DNA of 64,000 nt from JBALVT01 sp036960305 (GTDB lineage Bacteria; Pseudomonadota; Gammaproteobacteria; Pseudomonadales; Halieaceae). Positions within the stretch are counted from its first letter, which is position 1, and every line of letters begins with the position of its first letter. The stretch covers positions 1-64,000 of the forward strand of contig JBALWA010000003.1 of NCBI GenBank assembly GCA_036960305.1. Direction: 5' to 3'. A program made the translations under genes and the position numbers. Below the pieces are notes generated by a model. It did no database searches, was not told where the DNA came from, and worked only from the letters and a program-made list of their open reading frames with translations. Positions 1-7,992 of this stretch are shown piece by piece.

Positions 1-5
1 AACGA

Positions 6-74
6 GTGATCAGATAAAACCAGAATAGGTGATCAACTAAAACCGGAATGGGTGATCAAGATGGGCCGGAATAT
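6..74. repeat. three tandem 23-bp repeats of IS21-end type
   Basis: Three copies of a 23-bp unit start at 6, 29 and 52. Each begins gtgatca and contains a later aaaccrGAAT-like block (the third has gggccggaat). Multiple short repeats built from gtgatca...ccggaat are typical of the ends of IS21-family elements, so this is probably one end of an IS21-like insertion that lies mostly outside the window. The last copy runs directly into IS30 transposase sequence. The repeats are directly visible; the family assignment is from memory of IS21 ends. Confidence 0.6.
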
Positions 75-510
75 GCAAGGCTCGAACAAAAGCTGTATCG
101 CTACGTTGGTCGAACGTCACACCCGCTATGTCCTGCTAGCAAAGTTGGATAACAAGACAACCAAAACCGTTGTGGATGCCCTTATTAAGCAAGCACACAA
201 ACTACCCGATGAGCTATACAAGTCTTTAACCTGGGATCGTGGAACGGAAATGACTGGTCATCAACGCTTCACCTTAGCAACCGACATCGAGGTTTATTTT
301 TGTGACCCTCGAAGCCCTTGGCAGCGCGGCTCCAATGAGAATACCAACGGATTACTCAGGCAGTATTTTCCCAAAGGCACTGACCTATCAATACATTCCC
401 AGGCGAAGCTAAGTGCCGTGGCTCGTCAACTAAACGAGCGACCAAGGAAAACCTTGGGGTTTGAAACACCAGCTGCTAGATTAAACGCATGTGTTGCGCT
501 GACCGATTGA
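52..510 (+). pseudogene. IS30-family transposase, 3' half only
   Basis: The 152-residue product carries the C-terminal half of an IS30 DDE transposase: TWDRGTEM with the second catalytic Asp, then CDPRSPWQRGSNENTNGLLR with the catalytic Glu, and RQYFPKGTDLS. Intact IS30 transposases are about 320-380 residues and start with a helix-turn-helix, which is missing here. The apparent GTG start at 52 lies inside an IS21-like terminal repeat, so the first residues are not transposase. The gene was most likely cut by the neighbouring insertion and is inactive. No passenger gene is visible before the next CDS. Confidence 0.85.
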
Positions 511-568
511 GATCGCACCTAACAACGGACATCGGGGTATCATGTGACGAGGGCCTGCTTACGACCCC

Positions 569-613
569 AAAAGCGGACACTCAAGATACTGGCCTGTTGG
601 GGGCCGCTTTTTT
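569..613 (+). terminator. possible rho-independent terminator
   Basis: AAAAGCGG at 569-576 pairs with CCGCTTTT at 604-611 and is followed by further T residues. The loop is long (27 nt), so this is only a reasonable candidate. It sits after the IS30 fragment and before the VOC gene. Confidence 0.4.
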
Positions 614-664
614 ATTCACTGGTCATAAGCCACTACAAACCGTCACTACAAAAAGGAATCTGTC

Positions 665-1282
665 TTGCCTATCGATAGACGCACATTTAACATCTCTTCG
701 ATTGGCGCACTGGGAGCTATGGCGTTCTCTCGTTCAGTATTCGCTACGGAAGGGCAAACGAAGTTAAACTCAACTAAGGGAACTACTATGAGTACTTATC
801 CAAGAACATTCTCGCATATCGGAATCTCCGTTCCGAGTGTGGAAAAAGCAGCAAAGTTTTACAGTGACGTTATGGGGTGGTACCACATAATGGAGCCCAC
901 CACTATTACCGAGGAGTCAGATACTCCCATCGGTCAGATGTGTATTGATGTTTTCGGACCGGGCTGGGGCTCGTTCAAGATTGCCCACATGTCGACAGGC
1001 GACAAAATTGGTGTTGAAATGTTTGAGTTTAAAAACAATGAAACGCCTAAAGATTTTGAATACTGGAAGACCAGCACGTTCCACTTCTGCGTTCAGGATC
1101 CTAATATTGAGGAACTGGTAGCCAAAATTGTCGAGCACGGCGGTAAGCAGCGGATGCCCATCCGGGAATACTATCCCGGCGAGAAACCCTACAGGATGTG
1201 CTACGTCGAAGACCCGTTTGGCCTGATCTTTGAAGTGTATTCGCACAGCTATGAATTGACCTACTCACAGGGTGCGTATTAG
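665..1282 (+). CDS. VOC (glyoxalase/bleomycin-resistance) family protein with Tat-like leader
   Basis: The 165 C-terminal residues form a vicinal-oxygen-chelate domain: SHIGISVPSVEKAAKFYSDV at the start of one beta-alpha-beta module and RMCYVEDPFGLIFEVYSH at the end of the other. It is probably a small metal-dependent dioxygenase or lyase; the substrate cannot be told. From the TTG at 665 (preceded by aaaaaggaa) a 41-residue leader is added with DRRTFNISS and a hydrophobic stretch ending SVFATE, which resembles a twin-arginine signal. An internal ATG at 788 with its own aaggga site would give a cytoplasmic form of usual family length. Either start, or both, could be used. It stands alone, downstream of IS debris. 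Confidence 0.75.
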   Translation: MPIDRRTFNISSIGALGAMAFSRSVFATEGQTKLNSTKGTTMSTYPRTFSHIGISVPSVEKAAKFYSDVMGWYHIMEPTTITEESDTPIGQMCIDVFGPGWGSFKIAHMSTGDKIGVEMFEFKNNETPKDFEYWKTSTFHFCVQDPNIEELVAKIVEHGGKQRMPIREYYPGEKPYRMCYVEDPFGLIFEVYSHSYELTYSQGAY

Positions 1283-1900
1283 GTAGTTTGTCAGGCAGCG
1301 GGACGCCGTAAGGGTGCTGCTGCTGCAAGCACTAATCTCCCTTAATGACATGTAGCGGCCCCTGTCGACTGGAATATTTCCTACTCTGAGAGTCCGCTGC
1401 TGGCCCCCAAAGCAGCCTCCCATTTTGAGTGAGGAATTCCGGATTTGCGCAAATATCATGAAAAAATTTCCGATCATGATTCTCACAGTAAAATGGAAAA
1501 GTGACCAGGTAGTAGTTAGTTAGAGTGCTGCTGATTTTCATTTAGCCTGGAAACCAACAATCCGCCCAAAACATCTCGATTTCGTCTAAACCGACTTCCG
1601 CATTCACCTCAATGTATGGACTCCTCCTCTTTCCGAAAACCGACTAGTCTGAGGATAGTTATCCATACAGAGATTGTTGGCTAACCTGGGTAGTGGTTGG
1701 ATCAGGCGAGAGCTGCGATGTAGGTGTGGCTCACATTGAAGCGATAGTAGATCGAGACAGCGTGGATCGGAGGAAAATCGGTGGCGTTTGTATGTGTTCG
1801 TCCACCGATTTTAACAATTCCGGAGAGTTAACTTGGCGCTCCCGGGAATATCGTTTGCCGTATTATTTTACTCACTATTTATCTCTCCTAAATTATTTTG
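1283..1900. other. gene-free stretch between VOC gene and GST gene
   Basis: About 600 bases with no ORF that looks like a protein family in either strand; the short ORFs here lack recognisable composition or ribosome sites. The only clear structure is the hairpin at 1774-1812, annotated separately. Confidence 0.6.
1774..1812. terminator. strong hairpin between convergent genes
   Basis: AAAATCGGTGG (1774-1784) and CCACCGATTTT (1802-1812) form a perfect 11-bp stem with a 17-nt loop. The A-tract before and T-tract after allow terminator activity in both directions, which fits the space between the rightward VOC gene and leftward GST gene, though the T run is short and the hairpin is far from the VOC stop. 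Confidence 0.45.
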
Positions 1901-2668
1901 TTAATTTTCCCACCAATGGTTCTGAATCTGAGCAAGCGAAAAACTTTTGCGTTGCTTTACACGTTGGTAATAATCTGCGACCAATGGAAATCTTGTTCCA
2001 TTGATCCATTCGTTGTAGTCGAGAAGATCAAGTCTGGACAGAACAACTGTCCATATAACGTCTGCAAGTGTATAAGTCTCACCTGTTAAAAATTCAGCAC
2101 CCTGCAATTGGTCTTCAACAAAAGAAAGAGCGTCAAGTGCTTGCGTTTCAATACTCTGGACATGTTCTGCGCTGACCCTGAAAGTTTTGTTTCTTTCTGA
2201 CCTGTTCGCGCATACTTGATAACAATCTTTGAGCTCAGGATGTTTTTCTCCCATCATGATCGATTTCTGAATACGTGCATCCAATACGTTTTCTGACTTT
2301 TCCATTGAGGGGTGACGTGCATAACTCAGAATTTGAAGGTCAATATCATCTGCCATATCAATCATCGTATTGATAAGCTGAATCTTTTCTTCCTTCTTAG
2401 GAATTAATGGACTGCCTTCGGATAAATCTGCAATAAACTGGATGATATCAACCGAATTTGTAACAACTTGTGTTGAACCATTATCATACTGGAGCGTTGG
2501 AACAACCCCCTTAGGATTTAGTACCAAATACCACGGATCCAGCTGTTCTTGTTTTTGAATAATATCTATGACCCGTCCAGTCCATGCTGCCCCTTTTTCT
2601 TCAAGTGCCAGGCGAACTTTCATTGAGCAAACTGATAATGGGTGGTGGTAAAGCGTTAGTGAGTACAT
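1901..2668 (-). CDS. glutathione S-transferase family protein
   Basis: The 255-residue product starts with a thioredoxin-like GST N-terminal domain (about residues 1-80): LYHHPLSVCSMKVRLALEEKG, then NPKGVVPTLQYDNG with the cis-Pro region and a following SVDIIQFIADL that matches the glutathione gamma-Glu binding segment. The rest is a helical C-terminal domain with LTGETYTLADVIW, the usual GST N-capping segment. It probably conjugates glutathione to an electrophile or acts in stress protection; substrate unknown. Its start is followed upstream by a short spacer (aaggaaaaacgATG gives a good ribosome site). It is monocistronic on the minus strand, with a detoxification-type metallo-hydrolase operon next to it. 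Confidence 0.88.
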   Translation of the reverse strand: MYSLTLYHHPLSVCSMKVRLALEEKGAAWTGRVIDIIQKQEQLDPWYLVLNPKGVVPTLQYDNGSTQVVTNSVDIIQFIADLSEGSPLIPKKEEKIQLINTMIDMADDIDLQILSYARHPSMEKSENVLDARIQKSIMMGEKHPELKDCYQVCANRSERNKTFRVSAEHVQSIETQALDALSFVEDQLQGAEFLTGETYTLADVIWTVVLSRLDLLDYNEWINGTRFPLVADYYQRVKQRKSFSLAQIQNHWWEN

Positions 2669-2778
2669 CGTTTTTCCTTACTCTGAATATGCTTGAGGTA
2701 ATTTAGTTTTTGCACACTAACACTGTACTAGCAGGGAATATCCTGAGATGTATCGGCCAATTGCAGTCGTTCGCGTGA

Positions 2779-3678
2779 CTACCAGCCCATGTGATAGTAA
2801 GCCCAGATACGTTCAATATTCATCGGCAGCCATTCGTCATAGCTTCGCCAGCTCGCATACTTCGGCAGTTTGACCTTCTCTCGAAGTGCATCGGGACTGT
2901 GAACTCCCGAGTCCATCGCATCCTTCACGGCAGCCATGAGATCTTCCAAATAGCGCCGTTGCTCCACCACCACAGATGCTGAATCAATGCCGGGTTCGGT
3001 GTGAGGCCCGTGGCCTGATACAACGTATTGGAAATCCATTTTCTCGATTTCTTTCAATGATCTGACCCACTCGTCGGGCCAGAAGTCAGGCATACCTCTG
3101 AATGCCACACGGCGCGGAGTCACGATGTCCACGATGAACAGGATTTTTTCTTTGGGCAAGCGCATCACTATCAAGCTCTCGCCATGGTTCGGGCCAAAGT
3201 ACTGAAGCTCCAACGTCCGACCGCCAAGTTTCAACGTGTAGCGATCTTTAAACGTGACGTCCGGCAGTGGGATCACCGGGCTGGGATGATCCCCCAGTTC
3301 TTTCATGACGTTTTCGTGGCTCACAAATTGAGCGCCTTCTTCTTTGAAGATATTCCCGCCGGAAATATGGTCGTGATGATTGTGACTGTAGACAACATAT
3401 TTGACAGGCTTGTCTGTGACCTTACGGATTTCGCTGCGTAAGAGCTTTGCCGCTTTTGGATTTAACGGATCAGTCACGATTACACCGTCGTCGGTGACAA
3501 TGAAGATGTTTCGATAGACCCACCAGCGGAAAACGTACAAGCCATCGCCAATTTTCTGAACGCTATGGCCAAACGGCTCCCCTCCCACAGGCTCTTGAGT
3601 TGAATAACTCGATGCAGCAGATGCCAGTGAGGGTATCAGTAACCCAAATAGCACTACTAACAGAAATTTAGATCTCAT
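2779..3678 (-). CDS. secreted MBL-fold metallo-hydrolase
   Basis: A 299-residue metallo-beta-lactamase-fold protein with a signal peptide (residues 1-22, LLIPSLASAASS). The zinc ligands are all visible: SHNHHDH at 98-104, His165 in FGPNHGES, Asp184 in IVD, and His223 in SGHGP. This is the pattern of class-B-lactamase-like periplasmic hydrolases (SoxH/quinoprotein-relay type), not a proven lactamase. The ATG at 3678 is preferred to an upstream in-frame ATG at 3846 because taggag lies at the right distance and the signal peptide begins there. It follows the MarR gene by 28 bases and is probably cotranscribed and controlled by it. Substrate unknown. Confidence 0.87.
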   Translation of the reverse strand: MRSKFLLVVLFGLLIPSLASAASSYSTQEPVGGEPFGHSVQKIGDGLYVFRWWVYRNIFIVTDDGVIVTDPLNPKAAKLLRSEIRKVTDKPVKYVVYSHNHHDHISGGNIFKEEGAQFVSHENVMKELGDHPSPVIPLPDVTFKDRYTLKLGGRTLELQYFGPNHGESLIVMRLPKEKILFIVDIVTPRRVAFRGMPDFWPDEWVRSLKEIEKMDFQYVVSGHGPHTEPGIDSASVVVEQRRYLEDLMAAVKDAMDSGVHSPDALREKVKLPKYASWRSYDEWLPMNIERIWAYYHMGW

Positions 3679-3706
3679 CTTCGGTCTCCTACAGGTCGGA
3701 ATTGCA

Positions 3707-4195
3707 CTAGATATCAAGCGGTACGACATCTCCGTTTGGCAGCATCTTTCGGATAGTTCGTTGAAATCTCTCGATTTCGGCGGAGGTGATTCCAGCAAGA
3801 AATTTTTTATTCGTCGCTTTGGATTCTGCAACAAGCTTTGGAACAAGACCGGAGCCCTTTCGCGTCAGTTTGAGATTGACGGAACGTCGATCTGCAGCGC
3901 TTCTTTCTCGCAAGATAAGTCCTTGTTTCTCGATTCGATCCAGATGGCGTGTAATTGCCGCACCATCTATGCCAATGAACGCCGCAAGCGTAGCAGGCGT
4001 GGTTTTGTTGTCGTGAAACATTGCACTCAATACTGCAAACGTCGCCCGTGTTATGCCATGGACCTTCAGGCGTTCTTCCAGGTCGTACTCCATTGACTTG
4101 GCCAGGAGCGTCACCCAATAACCAGTGCTGGACATGATGGGGTAGTCGTCATCGTTAGGTGTGTTAGTCATTAACTCAGCACTTGACATAGTCAT
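3707..4195 (-). CDS. MarR-family transcriptional regulator
   Basis: A 162-residue winged-helix regulator: ATFAVLSAMFHDNKTTPATL leads into the recognition helix GIDGAAITRHLDRIEKQGLI and the wing RERSAADRRSVNLKLTRKG, a classical MarR layout with flanking dimerisation helices. It probably represses itself and the downstream metallo-hydrolase gene and is released by a small phenolic-type ligand; the ligand is unknown. The first ATG (4195) lies within a 13-bp operator-like arm; in-frame ATGs at codons 3 and 9 are alternative starts, and none has a strong ribosome site. Confidence 0.88.
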   Translation of the reverse strand: MTMSSAELMTNTPNDDDYPIMSSTGYWVTLLAKSMEYDLEERLKVHGITRATFAVLSAMFHDNKTTPATLAAFIGIDGAAITRHLDRIEKQGLILRERSAADRRSVNLKLTRKGSGLVPKLVAESKATNKKFLAGITSAEIERFQRTIRKMLPNGDVVPLDI

Positions 4196-4228
4196 TAATT
4201 GATATCATCATTATTTGACTATATCAAG
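4182..4228. promoter_or_regulatory. probable MarR operator (13-bp inverted repeat)
   Basis: CTTGACATAGTCA at 4182-4194 and TGACTATATCAAG at 4216-4228 are reverse complements except for one base, with 21 bases between. The left arm covers the start codon of the MarR gene. A shorter nested dyad (TTGATAT 4199-4205 / ATATCAA 4221-4227) overlaps the right arm. The A/T-rich spacer may hold the promoter. Position and symmetry fit autorepression. Confidence 0.6.
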
Positions 4229-4622
4229 TATATTTTAAAAGATAAAGCCCTTTGAAATGGGTCTATCACCCGGACTCAGAAGAGATGAATATTTTTTCGG
4301 CGTTTCTTGCCAAGCCGATTGATGTAATGAAGATGCGCACGATATTCTCGCGCCTGCTGCCACACGACGCGGCCCAGATAGCTACTATATAACATTGAGT
4401 GAGGGATAGATCAGTACCGGAGGGAATGAATTGTCTACAGGCAGCAGGAATGCGTTTGCGCAGATTGTGATTAGTGTGTAGCCTTGTCTTCAGCGGTGAT
4501 TTTCACCACTTCAACACGTTTTAACCCCACCGCAGAGTCCCCTCTGGTATATCTCTTAACGGCACAGGTGGTTTAGTAAAAATGGTGTATTCAGCTGGAA
4601 ATAGTCAGAGAGCCGCAAACAA
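4229..4622. other. intergenic region before BLUF gene
   Basis: No full gene. A 36-codon ORF at 4285-4393 encodes FLAKPID followed by a short helix-like tail, reminiscent of the last beta strand and lysine of a response-regulator receiver domain, so the region may hold a decayed two-component gene. Nothing else is recognisable. Confidence 0.5.
4285..4395 (+). pseudogene. possible receiver-domain tail fragment
   Basis: The ORF starting at 4285 reads AFLAKPIDVMKMRTIFSRLL, which resembles the end of a receiver domain (the conserved Lys of KP[ILV]D followed by helix 5). It is only about 36 residues and stops at once, with no preceding receiver sequence in frame. Chance similarity is possible. Confidence 0.22.
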
Positions 4623-5081
4623 ATGACCACAATCAGGCAGGTTATATACATTAGCAAGGCAGCCTACGAGTTCTCTGCTTCTGAACTGCATGAACTTGCT
4701 GCAGCTGCAGCTCGGAAAAACCTACTGCTGGGCATCACCGGTGCACTCTTGTTTATAGATAACTGTTTCATCCAGGTCATCGAGGGAGAAGAGCACGCAA
4801 TGTCCGACTTGCTTTCCCAGCTCGACGTCGACCCACGGCATCATGACATCCGAATAATTTCTGACCAACTGGAAGAGAGCCGCCATTTTGCCGATTGGTC
4901 CATGGGGCTTATAAGTACACCCGATGAGGATAGACCGAAGGTTACCGGGGAACTGCGAGCTGCAACCGAAATCACCAATGACGAGAAAGCATTCGTCACC
5001 AACATACCAATGCCCCACACTGCAGCAATGATGCAACGCCTGTACGAGACTGATTCAATTCTGCAGCATGCCAGAAGCTGA
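4623..5081 (+). CDS. short BLUF-domain blue-light photoreceptor
   Basis: The 152-residue protein is a BLUF domain (residues 4-98) with a tail of about 50 residues. Key flavin-pocket residues are in place: Tyr9 (VIYISKA), Asn33 (ARKN), Gln51 (FIQVIEG) and Trp92/Met94 (DWSMG), and GITGALL is the usual core motif. It would bind FAD noncovalently and change conformation in blue light. As in other short BLUF proteins there is no output domain, so it must act through a partner protein, none of which is obvious nearby. The gene is monocistronic on the plus strand. Marine gammaproteobacteria commonly carry several of these. Confidence 0.92.
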   Translation: MTTIRQVIYISKAAYEFSASELHELAAAAARKNLLLGITGALLFIDNCFIQVIEGEEHAMSDLLSQLDVDPRHHDIRIISDQLEESRHFADWSMGLISTPDEDRPKVTGELRAATEITNDEKAFVTNIPMPHTAAMMQRLYETDSILQHARS

Positions 5082-5214
5082 AAGCTTCTTTCCTTACGGG
5101 TTGGGTTTTAAGGCTTAATACACTGTATATCGTTGTAGCCTATTAAACACCTGGTACTGTACCCACAGATGATGCGCCTTACCCGGCGTGATGCTGACTA
5201 GATCATCTGCTGCA

Positions 5215-5430
5215 TTACAGCTCCTGCGTACCCTGGATATCCCACATTGCCGTTCTGGCGAGGCCATGCGCTGGAAGACCGGAGTCTGACGAATGCGCGC
5301 CCTGCAGGCTAATGATCGCCGTCGCGAACTTGTTTCTTATGTAGATGGCCGGTATGCCACCCTTACCTTCTACTACGCAGAGATGGTTGTTGCCGTTTTT
5401 TATAGAGAATTTTTCGTTGAGTCGTTTCAT
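5215..5430 (-). pseudogene. D-hexose-6-phosphate mutarotase, N-terminal fragment
   Basis: The first 45 residues (KFSIKNG, then VVEGKGGIPAIYIRN and ATAIISLQGAH) match the start of the aldose-1-epimerase-like D-hexose-6-phosphate mutarotase family (YeaD type), where this segment opens a protein of about 290 residues. Here it breaks down after QGAH and stops at residue 71, and no continuation is visible downstream. It is therefore a truncated remnant. It lies at the left edge of the exopolysaccharide locus. Confidence 0.55.
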
Positions 5431-5575
5431 ATCGTCTCTATTGTTACTTCTCGGTTGTATAAGCCGTGATTGTTATAGCTTATTATCCATCCTGCATTTT
5501 TGCACTCTATAGCACCCTAATAAGACCAGCCAAGAATACATCGCCTGCTAACAGCTGGAATTTCTTAAAATTTAT

Positions 5576-6835
5576 TCAACGTAAATGCAGAGAAGCAAGT
5601 GCAAATCCAATTGACGCCAAGGTGATGCCCTGGGCATAAGCAAGGCCGGGATTAAGAACCAAATTGAACGCCATAGCGGTCAGCCACATGAAGATCGCCC
5701 AAAGCTGCGGATTTAGGTGGCCATGAACCTGAGTAAACCGAATATTTGCTGCCCATAACTGCGACCAGACCTTGAAGTGCATGTACAGATATAAGAAAGC
5801 GCCAATGGCACCATATTTGTATAAGGTCCCTACAAGGCCTATATCATCAGGATAGAAGTACGGTGCAACAATATCCTGGTAGCTGATTCCGTAAGCGTTG
5901 TCTTCACCCGCCCCGAAGAAGAAATGCCCCGGGATTTGCTCAAAAGCCAATTCAAATGCCTTTTTACGCAGGCTGCCTCCATCGGAGCCGAGAAAGACAT
6001 CCAACATCAGTTCGAAACCTACGGGTATGCACAGAATGATAAGTGGCGAGAGAACGACTACGAGTGGAATCCTGTTTCTTGAGGCAAAAACAACCGGATA
6101 AAGGCACATGGCCAATGCCATAGTGGCTAATGTTGAGCGAAACATCACTATTGACCATATGTAAACGGCGATGCTGACGACTGACAGAGATACCACCCAT
6201 GCCAGGATGCTACGTGACTGCCCGACCCCAACTAGAGCAGCCATTAGACCAACCATGATTGCAAAGAGCGGCGGTTTCAGCCGAAAACCGCGCCAGTCGT
6301 CGTAAGTCACCAGATTACTGAGGGTATGGTCGGTAGAGAAAAATAATGATTTGAGATCGAGCGTGAAGTAAAAAACCAGATAATTTAGCATCAGAGCAAT
6401 GAGTGCAAAGCGCACTGTTCGCTCCACGACAGCGATGGGTAATCCAGTCCTGCACAGGAGATAGACGCCGGGCCCTATGAACGCAAGCATAAACTCACGA
6501 GCCGAAAAAAAACTGTATAAAGGATTGCCGCCGAAATTTGCATAGAAGGCCAACGAGCTGATGATCATAATGCCAAAGACCAGGAAGATGGGTTTGAACA
6601 CCCAGGCTTTCAAGGTACTCATATCCAGCTGAAAAAAGCCTCTCCATGTACCCAGGACCATGAGGGCTAGAGCGCTAAAAATGCCCAGTTCTTGCAATCG
6701 ATTCGCCATGTAGTAGCGTCCGCCCTGACAGCCGGCGAATATGGCAAGAAAAAGAAAAACGCAAATCACTGACTGAAGATTCAGAGGGCGAAAACCAGCG
6801 CTGTAATTGACATCAACTGTCGATGCGGAATCCAT
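5576..6835 (-). CDS. O-antigen ligase/polymerase-like membrane protein (Wzy type)
   Basis: A 419-residue integral membrane protein with about ten to twelve hydrophobic segments and a long periplasmic loop in the C-terminal half (about residues 285-345, around GSDGGSLRKKAF and GHFFFGAGEDNAYG). The GAGEDNAYG-like loop motif and topology fit the O-antigen ligase / Wzy polymerase superfamily, which joins lipid-linked repeat units in the periplasm. The ATG at 6835 is chosen because it follows the stop of the upstream glycosyltransferase (6846); an earlier in-frame ATG at 6919 would overlap that gene. It is the last gene of a four-gene minus-strand operon starting with the Wzz-like gene. Confidence 0.75.
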   Translation of the reverse strand: MDSASTVDVNYSAGFRPLNLQSVICVFLFLAIFAGCQGGRYYMANRLQELGIFSALALMVLGTWRGFFQLDMSTLKAWVFKPIFLVFGIMIISSLAFYANFGGNPLYSFFSAREFMLAFIGPGVYLLCRTGLPIAVVERTVRFALIALMLNYLVFYFTLDLKSLFFSTDHTLSNLVTYDDWRGFRLKPPLFAIMVGLMAALVGVGQSRSILAWVVSLSVVSIAVYIWSIVMFRSTLATMALAMCLYPVVFASRNRIPLVVVLSPLIILCIPVGFELMLDVFLGSDGGSLRKKAFELAFEQIPGHFFFGAGEDNAYGISYQDIVAPYFYPDDIGLVGTLYKYGAIGAFLYLYMHFKVWSQLWAANIRFTQVHGHLNPQLWAIFMWLTAMAFNLVLNPGLAYAQGITLASIGFALASLHLR

Positions 6836-6845
6836 ACAAGTAGAC

Positions 6846-7886
6846 CTATTGGCGGAAGCTGGTCGCACCAAGCAAAACAGAAAGAACCACAAGGGCGTTT
6901 CTGAACTGCCCGCGCACAACTCTTTTTCCTACCTCGATATAACTATGCAGGTAACACCAGAGTAAGCTACCCCGGTGGTACTTGCGCATATAGAGGTGCT
7001 TACTCCTGAAGATATGAAAGTCTGCCAATAGTGAGGGTGTTGCTTGCCGCCAACTCGGCGAACCAATGGATCCGCCCTCGCGGTGATAAATGTGTGCATC
7101 GGCGGCGATGCAGGGCCGTGAAGTTACTCCCGCACGAGTAAACCAGTCAATTTCCTCGTAATAGAGGAAATAGTCCTCACTCAGCAAACCGACACTTTGC
7201 AACAGGCATCGAGGTATCAACATTGAGCAGCCACTCACGTAGTCAATTTTTTCCTCAATGAGATTACAGTCGTTTAGCTCACTTTCCAGCCTAAAGCGAC
7301 CTTCAGATTCCGATGCGACGCCAGTTCGCTTATTAAAGCAGTTGCCCCCAATGGCCTGGATAGTTTCCGGATTGTCGAAAAAATGAATAACGGTCCCACA
7401 AACTTTAGGCATAGATTCCTGCTGCAGTCGAAACTGCATATTCGACAAGCAATAGGGGTCTACCAGCGTGTCGTTGTTCAGTATCCATACATGGGACATA
7501 TCAGGCTGATTAAGTGCGTAACGAAGCCCGACATTATTACCTGCGGCAAACCCCCCATTCTCCTCGTTGTCTATCAGTACAAGGGGTTCGCCTTCGTCTG
7601 TGATGGATCCAGCGCTGATAGCCGTTGCAGTGATATTAACGTACTCGACCTGGCGCCCCCCACCACCAACAAGTGTCCGTAGGCGTGGGTCTTGTGGTAG
7701 GTCTGCAGATATCTCACCTCTAGCCCAGGCGGCGATTTTGAACAGACTTCCATCTGATGATTTATTGTCACAGACGACGACACGAAAAGGTGAATTTCGA
7801 GACTGAAAAATTGATTCAAGACAGGCAATAGTATCCTGCCAGCCGTTCCAGTTAAGAAGAATTATATATGTACAGGTGTCAGTCAT
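6846..7886 (-). CDS. family 2 glycosyltransferase
   Basis: A 346-residue GT-A glycosyltransferase: YIILLNWNGWQDTIACLESI opens the nucleotide-binding domain, VVVCDNKSSDGS is the GT2 D-N-x-S-x-D-x-S motif, ILNNDTLVDP carries the metal-binding acidic residues, and YYEEIDWFTRA is the usual ED-containing acceptor motif of rhamnosyltransferase-like enzymes. It should transfer one sugar to the lipid-linked exopolysaccharide repeat at the cytoplasmic membrane. The start at 7886 is used because ggag lies 7 bases upstream; ATG at 7898 and 7973 are weaker. It sits between a DUF6492-like gene and the polymerase. Confidence 0.85.
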   Translation of the reverse strand: MTDTCTYIILLNWNGWQDTIACLESIFQSRNSPFRVVVCDNKSSDGSLFKIAAWARGEISADLPQDPRLRTLVGGGGRQVEYVNITATAISAGSITDEGEPLVLIDNEENGGFAAGNNVGLRYALNQPDMSHVWILNNDTLVDPYCLSNMQFRLQQESMPKVCGTVIHFFDNPETIQAIGGNCFNKRTGVASESEGRFRLESELNDCNLIEEKIDYVSGCSMLIPRCLLQSVGLLSEDYFLYYEEIDWFTRAGVTSRPCIAADAHIYHREGGSIGSPSWRQATPSLLADFHIFRSKHLYMRKYHRGSLLWCYLHSYIEVGKRVVRGQFRNALVVLSVLLGATSFRQ

Positions 7887-7992
7887 TTTTTTCTCCATAA
7901 AAATGTATTTAGTCTGTTGTGCGCCGTTGAATTTTTCGGATGAACAGCGGCATCGAGCGATTTCCCGAGTCATTAATCACGCCAGAAGCCTT

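Noticed and set aside
489..767. 92-residue ORF overlapping IS30 fragment and VOC start
   Set aside because: It runs across a terminator-like hairpin and the VOC start without its own ribosome site or family.
1693..2089. Two plus-strand ORFs before the GST gene
   Set aside because: They overlap the end of GST on the other strand and show no family pattern.
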